From: Craterostigma plantagineum
Lineage: Eukaryota; Streptophyta; Magnoliopsida; Lamiales; Linderniaceae
Length of the DNA stretch: 64,000 bases
Assembly (NCBI GenBank): GCA_027422505.1
Contig: JAPQWV010001371.1
Span: 1 to 64,000, forward strand
Reading direction: 5' to 3'
In this document: positions 32,418 through 44,204 of the stretch, piece after piece
How positions within the stretch are numbered: position 1 is the stretch's first letter
Layout of the letters: each line of letters starts with the position of its first letter
The notes under the pieces: generated by a model
Database searches by the model: none
Seen by the model: only the letters and a program-made list of their open reading frames with translations
What the model was told of the DNA's origin: nothing
Position numbers and translations under genes: made by a program

Positions 32418-33060
32418 TCACATTAGGTCGGATAATGTGTTAATGACATAACAATATTTCATACTTGGATGCAAGCTGACAAACAATCGAAGTTCGTCCG
32501 AGTGATTAACGAGGAATTTGCATATAACTAACTTTTGATCCGGGCTAAGACCTTCCATGGCGCCGACTTGTTCGAATACTTTATACTTCTTTGGAATTAT
32601 GTCACTTTCGACCTCGACCATGGAAATAAAACGTTGGAGTGCAACACTTGTCTCAGCACAATATTTACCATTAATGTTGGTGAACTCTCTATCCATATCA
32701 TTGGTTTTCCATTTTTCCTCGTCGTTGGCTTGTATTTTGGCCTGCCCCGACATACCCGCTTACAGCCTCATCAGTTGCAGAACCTTGTGCAAACTCGTTA
32801 GTAGAAGAAGTATTATCATGGTCCGATGGAATGCCTTACAAGTCGACCCTATTTAACCAGAAGTATAATACATCCTCTATGTCCTCGGCGTGCTCGCCCG
32901 TAGCACGGTCCTTGGTGGATAAGCAATGATACCATTTTTTCCATTTTTGTAGCCGCGAGGTGATGTGTGGTGTAGCACGGATATCGGTTCCAGGAAATGC
33001 ACTCATCATACGTGATTCTAAGATCTTGAGATCGCCTTGAATTCTTTCTCCTGTCTCCAA
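32418..33060 (-). pseudogene. PIF/Harbinger ORF1-like protein with Myb/SANT-type domain
   Basis: Two consecutive readings on the minus strand are involved. The first (33060-32836) has RIQGDLKILESRMMSAFPGTDI and RLQKWKKWYHCLS, the trihelix-like Myb/SANT-type domain found in plant Harbinger ORF1 and related proteins. The second (32753-32418) is acidic and helical, with ISMVEVESDIIPKKYKVFEQV and GLSPDQKLVICKFLVNH. In the family this protein binds the element ends and carries the transposase into the nucleus. A stop between the two suggests decay, or an intron I cannot define. Confidence 0.7.
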
Positions 33061-33373
33061 CCACCGGCTACGATCTCTTTCATGGCATTAATTAGTGTTT
33101 TTTCATCTTGTTGGTTCCATCCATGCCGACTGCTTTTCTCATTCGATGTTTGTTGCAATGTTCGTATCCCTTGTGTCGTCCATGGCCACATGTAGTTTTC
33201 TCAATTAAATAATATTTCATAAAATTAGAGGAAAAAAAAGCATAGCATGGGATGTTTCTAGTATAAGAAGCATGTAAGAAGCAGAAGCACATTGTATTCA
33301 AATTGAGTAAACATAGTACAAAAAGCATTAAACACACGACAAGTCACAAAAACATATCATTTAGGACAAGTCA

Positions 33374-34514
33374 TTAGCGCATCCTACTATTTCTCCACTC
33401 ATTAAATGAAGTGTTCACTAACATATCTCTCTTATTTTCCATTCTATTGATGCATCCAAGGTGCATATATTTTTTGCATTGTCTATTCGCATTATCCCCC
33501 GGATATGCATCGATATCTGCCTCGGAAGGGTCTCCTGGTATCTCCTTAAGAATGAAGTTGTGTAATATACAACATGCCATCACAATTTTATTTACGCGTG
33601 ACAACTGGAAAGAATGAAGGCGATCTTAGTATCGCCCAACGTTTTTCAATAAGCCAAAGCACCGTTCAAGAACATTTCTAGCCTTGTTATGGATCATGTT
33701 CGGTGCATTTCTACCTTGTCTGAAATCATATAAATGATACCTTATTCCCCTATACGGTGCCATTAAACCTTCTGCATTCATAAACCCACTATCACATAGT
33801 TCCCTGTAAAATAGAGGAGAAAACATTGTTTTATAAGGTTGTACGTGCAGTTGATGCACGTATTTGCGTTGCAAGAAGTTACCTTTTGGGATCTCTAAAA
33901 ACTCTAGCATGTGCCATAGAACCTTCCCAACCACATAACACGTACATAAACATCATACTTGGATCACATGCACCGAGTACGTTGATCGTGACATCACCTT
34001 CTCGATTGCGATACCTAGTTTTGTCAGACTCGGGCATAAGTACCTTAATATGAGTTCCATCTAATGCTCCAAGACAACCCTACATAAATTTATATTAGGA
34101 TTGAAAAAATAAAGAAATAACATAAACTAATTCTAAAATTAACCAAAGTAGTGGGAAGAAATTACCTTAAAATGCTTCCATCGGTAGTCTGTGTTGTCTT
34201 CGGCTGTAGGCTCGGGTGTCACGATTAATAGACGATGCAATCTCAGTACCGCATTTAGAACCTCGTGGAAGTATTTAGAAATAGAGGCCGTATATTTTCT
34301 AAAACTTTTCTGAACTACCCGATTTTTCGTATGGTGAGAAACAATAATGAAAAAACATAGTCACTTTCTCCTTTACTGAGTTAAATTTAGAATCCTTAAG
34401 ATCACTAACATTTTCTAAAAGAGACACGAGCGTAGCAAAAGTTTTTCGATTCATTCTCAAATGATTCTGGCATGTTACGTCGGACATCGAGACTAATTCC
34501 ATAAGATGATCCAT
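33374..34514 (-). pseudogene. PIF/Harbinger transposase (DDE_4 type)
   Basis: From 34514: MDHLMELVSMSDVTCQNHLRMN..FATL. Then, in other frames, GCLGALDGTHIKVLMPESDK near 34080 contains the first catalytic Asp in DGTHI. It continues with INVLGACDPSMMFMYVLCGWEGSMAH, YLVDSGF-like LCDSGFMNAEG and YRGIRYHL, and NKARNVLERCFGLLK with the catalytic Glu. After a stop near 33626 come VNKIVMACCILHNF and an acidic tail. This is the HARBI1-like nuclease fold. The normal KNRW has become KNVGRY, and several stops and frame changes make the gene dead. It lies directly upstream of the Myb/SANT ORF on the same strand. Confidence 0.82.
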
Positions 34515-34576
34515 TTGTTTCGGTATTTTATTCGATGAGGCTGTATTTAGTTGGGTTCCGCTTTCGAAGATTCTAT

Positions 34577-37500
34577 CACTACAAAAAAAGGTTATTTACC
34601 GACTACACATCTTAGTTGCACTGCAGAAAGGTAGTTGCTAAACTGTTTAGTTACTACTATTGCAGTCGCCAAACAGATAGTCACTAAGCTGATGTGGTCG
34701 GTAGTCAGTCGTGTGTTCCGACTACATCCGACCACTGGACGTAGTCGGTAAAGTTCCGACTAGCTCGACTGACGTGGCAGTCGTCAAGTTACGACTAACT
34801 TACGACTGCCTGTTAGTCGCAGTTTAGAGACTACAGTGGCATCTACGATTGTAGTCGATAATACGACTACGACGTAGTCGGCATTTGTCGTCCGCGACCG
34901 ACTACAACATTGGTCGATTAGATGTACTTTCTACAATTGTAGTCGTTATATTATTTTTTTCTTTATTTATTTATTTGTTTATTTATTGTATTACTTAATA
35001 TATATATGAAGCTTATTAGAAATCCAAAATAGCCAAAAATCCACTAAGAATGAAGACATGTAAAAGTCGAATACATATATAAAAAGTCGTCTCAACATAA
35101 AAATTAAACCGACAAAGAGTGCTAGAACTACATGCCGTGGCCAACACCGTTTGGGAAGTCATCGTGGCGACGAACACTTCTATTCAGGGAAGCCGCAACG
35201 GCACATATCTGCGTATCATCGGTATCCAGGTCGACCGCGTCCGAACTACATGACTCTCTAAGAAAACCCAAAAGCTCTAAGAACTGACTGACCTCAGTGT
35301 AGTCCTTCTCGACGCTTCAAGCTGTGCTCGAGTCTCTTTCAACTTCTCTTGCATCTGAACATTCTGGGAAGGCATGTAGCTTTTGAACTCGATAGGGATG
35401 GCTCTGAAGGTGCCTCAAAGAAGAGGTTTGACGCATTACCCATGCCGGGTACATTTTGGAACCTCGTATAACTTCCTGAAACCTCATAGAAAGCTTGAGC
35501 GTCCGACATGGATGGATTAGATGTCTTCTTCGCATTGACATCCGCCTGTTAACAATCAATAACACAAGTAAAAAAACTTTCAAAGGATAATAAATTTCGA
35601 CAGAACCTCCCCTATAATATGACCAACCTAAATTTTTTAAAACCATCATTTGCAGCACCATAACCCAATATACAAATCAACATATTTCATTCCACAACAC
35701 ATAATAACAAGAATAATTTCATTCCAACATATTCATATGAAATTTACTTACTATCCTCTTCTCAGCTTTCTCATTGATGAATGACTTGTCCTTCTTCTTG
35801 GTGTGGCTCTGCAAATAAATCTTCTATGCAGCCTGCCCATGAACATACAATTTGAAAATATAACAATAACGATAAAGAATGAATATTGAAGATTGAAGGG
35901 GTTTTTACAAAAATAATTGAATGAAATCAAAACTTACCATCTTCGCAAGGTAGCTCGTAGGGCACGATCCTTGCGTGGACTTCATGGCTTTACCATCTCG
36001 ACCAAAATGTTTGTCTTCCGAGTTATTGTTGGGGCGAGTGAATTTCAAAATTTTTTCACCGCCGTTACTAAGATCGTGCTCGGTAGAATAAAGAACACGT
36101 GCATGTACGACACATAATAGAGTATAAGGGATGACCCTCGTAGTGAAGATCCCTAGCTCCCGGTTATAGTAAACTGTTCCACGCTTCAACGAGCCGCGCC
36201 GACCGAGACGCATCACAAACCAAGTCCCTCCCAAGGTTGGCTAGAGGGAATGGAGTTGTTTTAACAGATATTTTCCACAAAATTTCCTCTAAGGATGGTA
36301 CTTAATTTTTCTTTCTCGAAAGTGAAAAATGCACATGAAAACTTAAGTTTTTCACTATGAAAAGCTTATGTATTTATAGGCCACGAAAATTACAAAGAAA
36401 ATACCATATTTTCAAGCTTTGAAAATGATTTGTACCATACAAATAAATATGTCAAAACATAATGGCCTACCTTTGACAAAAAAATTCACTAAGGGTTAAT
36501 ACTGCTTAAAAATATTTTTGGCATTCAATACAAAAATTAAAAAGAATAGAAAACAACACTTTGGCATTTTTCATTCCACATGAATCATGCCATAAATATT
36601 TTTTTTATTTATAAATTTCGAAAATTGAAAAATAAAATACCATTTTTACCCTTGTGTTAAAAGTTGGGCCAATAAATTAAGCCCAACATTTAATAAAGGC
36701 TTAATATTATTATTAATAAATTAAGCCCAATATCTATAAAGGCTTAATATTATTTTAGTAGAAAAATAAATTAAGCCCAATATCTAATAAATGCTTAATA
36801 TTATTTTTCAGTCCAAAGCCCATACTTAAATATTTTTTCAAATACTCACGTACCATTATTATGAATGACTCAAAGCTTCTTATATCTCTCTTTGATAGAT
36901 ACTATCTTATTGATCCTTTTAAGCTCGACTCTCTTGGTTCGTCTCAACCCGGCAGGGGAGGAATCCAAGAATTCCGTAAGCACCTAGCCAATCCTACGGT
37001 ACCGAATAGATCTCGTGTTGAGAACGATCTTCATCATTTTCACGAACCGACTATAGATTATCGTAGTACGTATAGACCCTTCACTTATGTCCCGGTTGAG
37101 TGAGAATCATGGTTACGTCAAACTCACTAAATCGACTCTATGATTAATTCGTGAGGGCAAAATTACTAAACTACAGTCCACGTCCACATGAGTTAGTTTA
37201 TTGCTTTGGCCAAAGACTTTGTAATTTCCCGTCATCGAAATACATAGAACATATATCTCGATTACTAACGAGACCATGAATCCCTCACGACTGTCTATGA
37301 CCGGCAGTCATCCTTCGTTGTCAAGACCGCATGTCGCAGCTGACCCATGTTCTACCTCGAACAATGCGGGCCTAGCAAACTAGTGACAAGTTAAGACCCC
37401 TGAAGTCAACTCCGTCAAATACCCTTTGGTCTTAGGTCCACGTACACTACTATAGTCAATCGAATTATCATTGACGCTTCCCAAAGTAATAGGCCATGTG

Positions 37501-38530
37501 ATCATCAATTACGAGTCGTGTCCAAATATAAGTTAATCCCCTATTCGACTTATATCGATGTTATGACCTCCCACATCCCAAGTGAATGGTTGGCACAACC
37601 ATTTTAGAGTCATCAACAAATAAGTCATAATCGACATTCAGTCACCCTACTGAAGTCAAAGACTTATGGACTACTTTAATATCCGAGAATAATACCTCAC
37701 CGGTGCCTCCTCTCTCATCCCATGAGAATCGATAACTAAACTCGTATATATGAGATTTATTTATTTACCATCTTACCGGATGCCAAATAAAAACTAATGG
37801 TAAATAAATAATAAGCCTATATAAAATTATATAAAAACAAATACTCCATAATTAATTATTGGAATACAATATTCATCTACACGGTGAATAATACATCGGG
37901 TGACATAAATGCCCTATTCATTTCATCCTCGAATGGCATACCGAGGGCATATCCCTAACAGATCTTTCTTTAAACCGTTTTAAGTTCTTGAGCGACTGTA
38001 TCGCTCAAGAAAATAGACTTATATGATAGGTCTTTCTCCAATTTAAGTTTTTCAGCTCGCATATTATCTTTAAGCCGCTTACGAAGAACATCGAGAAATT
38101 TGGTGTTTACGACCGCGGCCACAGAAGGATCCCAAGAATACCTCTCCTAAAAATTTTCTAGTTAGTGTAGCACAATGAAATAAAGAATTAAGGTCACTAA
38201 CCCGAAAATAGAACCACCACGCTCTATTACATCATCAGAGACATCGCTATGAGTACATGGTCCTTACATGTAGGTCTTGAAGGCTTGAGTAACCGAACTT
38301 ACCACAAAACTCTTGTCGAACTTAAACCAAACGAAACATAACAAAATGTAAACTTATTATTAAAAATGTATATAGTAGTTTAATTACATACCATTCTAGA
38401 CTATCAGGAATCAACTTAGGCTTTTGTGGCGCTCTGCGTTGATCCGTAACGGGAGTCACAGATGCAGTAGAAGATGATGGTCCACTCGCCGATGTCATGC
38501 GCAATTGTGGAGAAGGCGATGGTGGTTGGG
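34577..38530 (-). mobile_element. CACTA (En/Spm) element, one end and transposase remnants, split by an LTR
   Basis: CACTACAAAAAAAGG at 34577 is a CACTA terminal repeat. It is followed to about 34940 by subterminal repeats of GACTAC/GTAGTCG in both orientations. Protein remnants on minus are a Ser-rich N-terminal part with PKLIPDSLEW near 38400 and a YSWDPSVAAVVNTKFLDVLRKRLKDNMR block near 38150-38050. Near 35530-35300 is SDAQAFYEVSGG...VPGMGN-like sequence, the C-terminal region of plant Transposase_24 proteins. An LTR-like insert separates the halves. The other CACTA end is missing at 38531. Confidence 0.68.
36257..37960 (-). repeat. LTR-like insert within the CACTA element
   Basis: On minus the sequence begins TGTTAGGGATATGCCC at 37960, a common LTR start. 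It carries GGCCTATAAATACATAAG (TATA) near 36380-36363 and ends near ...TTAAAACA at 36257. No primer site or coding region adjoins it and no target duplication was found, so a solo LTR is likely and the left end is uncertain. It contains no credible gene; the 80-codon ORF at 36861 is chance. Confidence 0.45.
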
Positions 38531-39176
38531 TGATTAACGTATATTAATACGTTTATTATAGTAGTTATTCATTATATAATAGAGTATTCTTTATTCGCTT
38601 CTTGCATTTACATGCTCTATTTACATTTATTTGCATATTATTGGACCTTAGACGGCTTTCGGGCGAAAAAGAGCGAAAATGAGGCAAAACGTACAAATGA
38701 TGGCGCTGAAGATCGTCACGGCCGTGAAGACCTTGCACCAAGCCCCGACAATAGGCTGGGAGCAAAACCAAATGTTGCATACGCCAGTCAAGGCCATGAA
38801 GTTCATCAGGCCGTGACAATATGTTGAGACCAATATCAATGTCAGTCACGGCCATGAGGTCCTTACACCTGGACGTGACAGAATGCCGAGAACGAGCTTC
38901 AAGTGAGTGACGGCCGTGAAACCTCTTGTTCCTGGCCGTGACAATGGGCCGAGGCCATTGCGTAGCCATGCTATACATTCACGGCCGTGAATGGTAGTGC
39001 ACCAGGCCGTGACAAGTGTCTGAGAGCGACGCAAAGCAGATTAATGATAGTCACAGCCGTGAATACCTGTGTTCTAGGCCGTGAAGCTTACGAATTTCGT
39101 TATAAAAGCCCATTTTCAACTCAAAAAGAGGGACTTCTTTTCAAAACTCAACCCTAATCACTTAGAGATAAAAAAG
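38531..39176 (+). repeat. Athila-type LTR fragment with palindrome array
   Basis: Starts TGATTAACGTATATTAATACG, close to the LTR at 18170, and shares ATTTACA.TTATTTG and GGACCTT.GA words after it. Six palindrome units (38716-39085) are laid out as in that LTR: full site, spacer, GGCCGTGA half-site. TATAAAAG at 39101 lies about 20 bases after the last unit. It breaks off at 39176, where another LTR starts. Confidence 0.75.
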
Positions 39177-40186
39177 TGTTGGGTAACCCTGGGTGACCTG
39201 AGGCCTTGCCCCGGACGCAGTGGAATTTAAATTTTTTCTCGGGGTTCCCCGTACGATTTCCATAGGATACTCGGTTAAATAAAGAAAAACGCATGTAGAC
39301 ACGTATATGGTATAAGGATCTTACCCTCGTTGCGAAGATCCTTAGCTCCCGTAGCTCACGAACTGCGCCGAAGAGAGTCACGCCGACCCCGTGACGTGCC
39401 GCAGAAGAAGATAGGAAGCCCTAGAAGGTGACTATGAGGCCAACGGGAGATGGTCAGGATGAGATACTCGAGTTTCCAAGAGGGGGAACCATTCGAGTAG
39501 CCCGAGCAGGGAAGCTCCGTAAGAAGTCGGAGGGGAAGATAAAAGGAGAGGATTCGGTCTGGGCAGCCGAGTCTGGGATGTCGTGAGCTGCCCGAATGGA
39601 CCTGCCTAAGAAAGGGGGAAGGGCAGACCGATCGAAGCAAACAGCCAGAGACTGAAGGGACGAACAGACCAAGGTGGGTTGCTCCAGTCGTTCAGGCGAA
39701 GGAGAAGACAAGGCCAGGCGAAGCCGGATTCCTCGAGAAGCCCGAGTAGGGCAATTTCGTGACGAGAAGAAGAAGTCGGAAAGGAAACTGAAGGAAGAAA
39801 GAGGAAAGGAGTGGAAAAGAGAACGTGGGAAAGTGGGGAAGATCACGTCTAACACGAGGTTCGCGAAAAAGGCGGACCAGGGTGAAAGACTAGGTCATCG
39901 CAAGACCAGGCGAGGTTAGTATAAATAATAACGGCCAAATATTTCCAGGTACGCTTTCAAAATAACCAAAACTACTTACAAGCCTAAACACCTATTTCCA
40001 CCCATTTTTCTGACTTAAGCATCGGAGGGGCTATGCCGGCACCAACCCCAACCCCCTTCTGACGTGTTTTTGTTGAGTGTTAGGTTCGACGGAGACAATC
40101 GACAAGATTGAAGAACTCGCGCCGGAGGGAAGAGAAGTTGCACCATTTCGTCGTTACCAGTAGTCGTTTTATGAGATCCACATCAG
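39177..40186 (+). repeat. Probable LTR of a Ty3/gypsy (Tat/Ogre-like) element
   Basis: Begins TGTTGGGTAACCC. It contains two diverged copies of a segment with CGAG(T/A)AGCCCGAG(C/T)AGGG (near 39494 and 39740), AGTATAAATAATAA at 39919 as a TATA box, and CTGACTTAAGCATCGGAGGGG near 40012, a word typical of the transcribed end of Tat-type LTRs. It ends near ATCCACATCA at 40184, where Athila pol sequence starts. No matching target duplication was found, so the boundaries are provisional. Confidence 0.5.
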
Positions 40187-41118
40187 ACACATAATCCACA
40201 GCGACTAGAATGTACTTTTTATTATACGAGCTAGGAAATGGACCCATGAAATCTATACCCCATACGTCAAAAATCTTACATACCAAAATGAAGTTCTAAG
40301 GCATTTCGTCGCGTTTCGAGAGGTTACCCACACGTTGACACTGATCATAAGTGTCAAGATACCTTTGGGTGTCTTTGAAGATTGTAGGCCAGTAGAATCC
40401 GTTTTCTAGTACCTTCTAAGCGGTTCGGTTGGCTGCGGAATGCCCTCCAGTAGGCCCGCTGTGGCAATGCCTAAGAATCTGCGTCGTCTCAGGGAATGAG
40501 GCACATCGACGTATCACCTGGTCCGCACATCGCCTGAAAAGGTACGGACCTTCCCAAAAGTAATACCTCAGGTTATAAAATAATTTCTTCTTTTGCTGAC
40601 TAGTGTACCCCTTTGGTAGGACCCTCACAACAAGATAGTTAGCAAAATCTGCAAACCATGGAGTATCATCACTTACCACATGTATCGAGTACAAGTGCTT
40701 GTCTGGGAATCTATCATGTATCACCCTTCTGTCCTTGTGGTATATCTCGGACTCCTCTAGTCAAGAGAGGTGATCCGCCACTAAATTCTCTGCTTCTTTG
40801 TTGTCTCGGATCTCTATATCGAACTCTTGAAGGAGTTGGATCAATCTGATTAGTCGAGGCTTGACATCCGGCTTTGCTAAATACTTAAGGGCAGAGTGGT
40901 CAGTAAACACAATAATTTTTGATAAGATAAGATATGACCTGAATTTATCGAAGGCGAACACGACGGCTAACAGCTCCTTTTAAGTGGTCGTGTAATTGGC
41001 TTGGGCCGCATCTAACGTCCTACTCACGTAGTAGATCTGTCTAAATTGGTTGTCCTTGCTCTGCCCTAACACGGCTCCGACTGCATAATCACATCGCACA
41101 TTAGTTCAAAAGGTAACC
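40187..41118 (-). pseudogene. Athila pol fragment (RNase H to integrase), inverted
   Basis: From 41118 the reading is LPFELMCD, then [52 protein letters not shown] and EFDIEIRD. It then reaches [28 protein letters not shown] and GPTGGHSAANRTA of integrase, and ends in [26 protein letters not shown]. It matches the pol at 10.9-11.85 kb closely, but on the other strand. A short deletion has removed ASDYAVGA from the first RNase H motif. Both ends are cut by other elements. Confidence 0.88.
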
Positions 41119-42470
41119 ACCAGCCTCACGTGGGGGAGCCAAGGAGCATGTGTCTTCAGATCCACTCCTCTCATTGGCCGATCTAGATCGAGGTGCTTTT
41201 TGGATGACCAGCAGACCAGCTTTTCGCCTAGAAATTGAGCGCCGCCGGACGTGCTTTTCCTGTCCATTCGGAAACCTGCATAGTCAGCATCAGTGTAGCC
41301 GATAAGTTTGAAATTCGTACCCATTGGATACCATAGGCCAAGGGCAGAGGTGCCCTTAAGGTAGCGAAGAATTCTTTTGACCGCGAGCATATGGGATTCT
41401 TTGGGTTCGGCTTGAAAAAGGGCACACAAGCAGGTGGCAAACATGATATCCAGCCGGCTCGAAGTGAGGGAAGAGATCCAATGATACTGCGATATAGTGT
41501 GATGTCGACCGATTTACCAGAGGGATCGGCATCCAACTTGCAGCTTGGTGACATAGGAGTGCTGAGAGGCTTGCTCTGGTCTTGATGAAACTTCTTCATA
41601 ATATCCTTGATGTATTTTGTTTGACTGATGAAAACTCCATCATTGAGCTGCCTGACCTGAAGGCCTAAGAAAAATTGCATCTCTCCCATGTGACTCATTT
41701 CGAATTTGCTCTTCATGAGATCTCCAAACTTCTCGCAGAGCCGAGGATTTGTTGATCCGAATATGATGTCGTCGACATATACTTGGCGACCATCAGATCT
41801 TTTTCATGAAATTTAATGAAGAGGGTTGTGTCTATCGTTCCTCATATGAATCCATACTTCACGAGGAAATTACTCAGGACATCGTACCAAGCACGTGGGG
41901 CTTGTTTAGTCCATAGAGAGCTTTGTCCAAACGATAGACGTGATCGGGATGTTCTTTATCAACGAAACCTTCCGGCTGAGCGACGTAGACTTCTTCTTTT
42001 AACACGCCGTTGAGAAAAGCTGTTTTAACATCCATCTGATAGACTTTGAAGTCTTTGTGAGCCGCATAGGCCAGCAGGAGGGGGATAGCTTCGATACGGG
42101 CAACATGAGCATAAGTCTCGTCGTAGTCGATGCCTTCCTGTTGATTGTATCCCATAGCTACTAGCCTGCTTTGTTCCAGATCACTTCACCATCTTCATTT
42201 TTCTTATTCTTGAAACCCATTTAGTTCCGACCACTACTTGAAGACGTTCGAATTGATTGATTTCCTCTTGCATTGCAATTGTCCAATCCGGGTCTCGAAG
42301 TGCGTCTGCTACTTTGGTAGGCTCATTTTGGCTCAGGAAGCAACCGAAAAGACTGTGTTGACGACGTGTCCTCACACCATCCGAAGGATCGCCAATTATC
42401 TGATCGACCGGGTGACCTCTAGTCCACTTGCGCTCATGAGGCAATGCTGTAGCAGATGCGTCAGCCATCT
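41119..42470 (-). pseudogene. RT and partial RNase H of the minus-strand SIRE-like element
   Basis: The link SATALPHERKWTRGHPVDQIIGDPSDGVRTRRQ leads into [46 protein letters not shown] and LYGLNKP. The YVDDIIFG region near 41770 is read with a frame change. After it come MKSKFEMSHMGEMQFFLGLQV, STPMSPSCKLDADPSGK, RILRYLKGTSALGLWYP and YTDADYAGFRMDRKSTSG. RNase H is then cut. Stops and small deletions near 42180, 41870 and 41820. Confidence 0.88.
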
Positions 42471-42476
42471 GTGGAT

Positions 42477-44203
42477 CTAATTGCCTATAGTCTCCGATTG
42501 ATCATTTGTCCGAGGAAGTTCCAATTCTGTACTTGGATCGATCGTCTTTGATGATACTTCGTCGAGGACCACTGTAGGTTCTTCGGTATTCTGTGGCAAA
42601 TCTGAATCGGGTGGGGTAGAGGTGTGAGATGAACTTGGTACGTCGGTCTCGAACAGAGGAGAATACACTGTATGTGCAGTGGTGCGTGACCGATATACTG
42701 GTTCGAAGAGAGATTCCTAGTCGTCTATTGCAAGTCTCGTTGCTTCGTCTGACATTGACTTTGATGTTGTTGCCATCTTCTGTTGGTTTTGTGCCAACAC
42801 ACCGGTGATTACGGGTTCTGAAATGTTGTCTTCAAAAGCCATCGCGTTGAGCACGGGTCCTGAACTGATTTGAGCAGGAACCATCGGGTTAGGCACGGGT
42901 CCTGGACTGAGTTGACCAGAAGCCATCTCTGCCACTTCGTGAAAAGTGACATTATAGCTTTCCCCAATAGTTCGGTTGGACTTGATGTATACTCGGTACG
43001 CTTTTGAAGTTGAAGAATACCGGACAAATGTAGCTTCGAATGCTTTAGGTCGAACTTTGCACGTTGTTCTCGGTCGTTCGCCACAAAGCACTTGCACCCG
43101 AAGACTTTAAAGAAAGAGATATTGGGCACTCTATTATTCACAATCTCGTACGGAGTCTTGTTGAACCGTTTGTGAACCACCGTCCTGTTCTGAGTAAAAC
43201 AAGCGGTATGACTGCTTCAGCCCATAGAAAGTGTGGAAGTCCTGACTGGATCAGCATTGTACGAGCGCCTTCCACTAGTGTTCGATTTTTCCTTTCGACG
43301 ACCCCATTTTGCTGAGGTGTTTTGGCGGCTGAAATTGTTGACTTATTCCAAGTTTTTGATAAAACTCACTGAGGTGGTTGTTTTTGAACTCAGCCGTTGT
43401 CTGTTCGAACAACTTGAATAGTCTGTTGCAACAGATTTTGAGTTGTGTTCAGAAAATTGATTATCAAGTCACCGGTCTCATCTTTCGTTCGGAGGAACTT
43501 TGTCCATGTGTAGCGAGAATAGTCATCTACAATCACTAGGACATACTTTCTTCCATTGATACTCTGAGTCTGCATCGAACCACAGTGATCCATGTGAATT
43601 AGTTCCATTGGTCGAGAAGTTGACGCAATTTGCTTCACATGATGAGATGCTCGCTTCATTTTTCTTCGGTGACATGCCGAACAATGATGCTCCATTTGTA
43701 GTTGTATAGTTGGAAGATCGTGAACCAACTTTTTCGTAGAAAGACGTTGGAGAGCTTTCATGTTTAGATGAGACAGTCGTTGATGCCAGGCTGTTCCTCT
43801 GTATATCAATCTGAGAAATGAGGCATACAGCTGTCGAGGGCCGCACGGACGTCAGGTTGATCGTGTAAAGATTGGATTTCCGAAGTTCTTGAAGGAGTTC
43901 TGTGTCCTGACTACCCAAAATTCTGCACCGGTCAGCATGGAAGACCACCTGGAAGCCTTTGTCACAGAATTGGCCTATGCTGAACAAGTTATGGCGGAGG
44001 CCTTCGACGTATGAGACATCTTTGATGGTCAGATTCTTCAAAATGATATCCCCAAATCCTAGAATCGGAGCTGAATCGTTGTTCCCAAATCTGACTTTGC
44101 CATTTGGTCGGTCTTTGTAGTTGCTCAGCAGCTCTTGTTTACCAGTCATGTGTGTGGAGCAACCAGAGTCGAGGTACCACACATGATGGATCTGCAAAAA
44201 CAA
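42477..44203 (-). pseudogene. protease and integrase of the minus-strand SIRE-like element
   Basis: Protease: [14 protein letters not shown] near 44180, then NNDSAPILGFGDI and HNLFSIGQFCDKGFQVVF. Zinc region: WHQRLSHLN and CSACHRRKMKRASH. Integrase core: LIHMDHCGSMQ (first Asp), VVRTDNG (second Asp), and the Glu-containing region near 43310, which reads only after a frame change. C-terminal part: [13 protein letters not shown] and then a degenerate GYS region. The link to RT (42720-42480) is acidic and Ser/Pro-rich. At least four frame breaks. Confidence 0.87.
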
Positions 44204-44204
44204 T

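Noticed and set aside
36861..37103. 80-codon ORF resembling an organelle protein fragment
   Set aside because: It lies inside an LTR-like insert and shows no family motif that I can defend.
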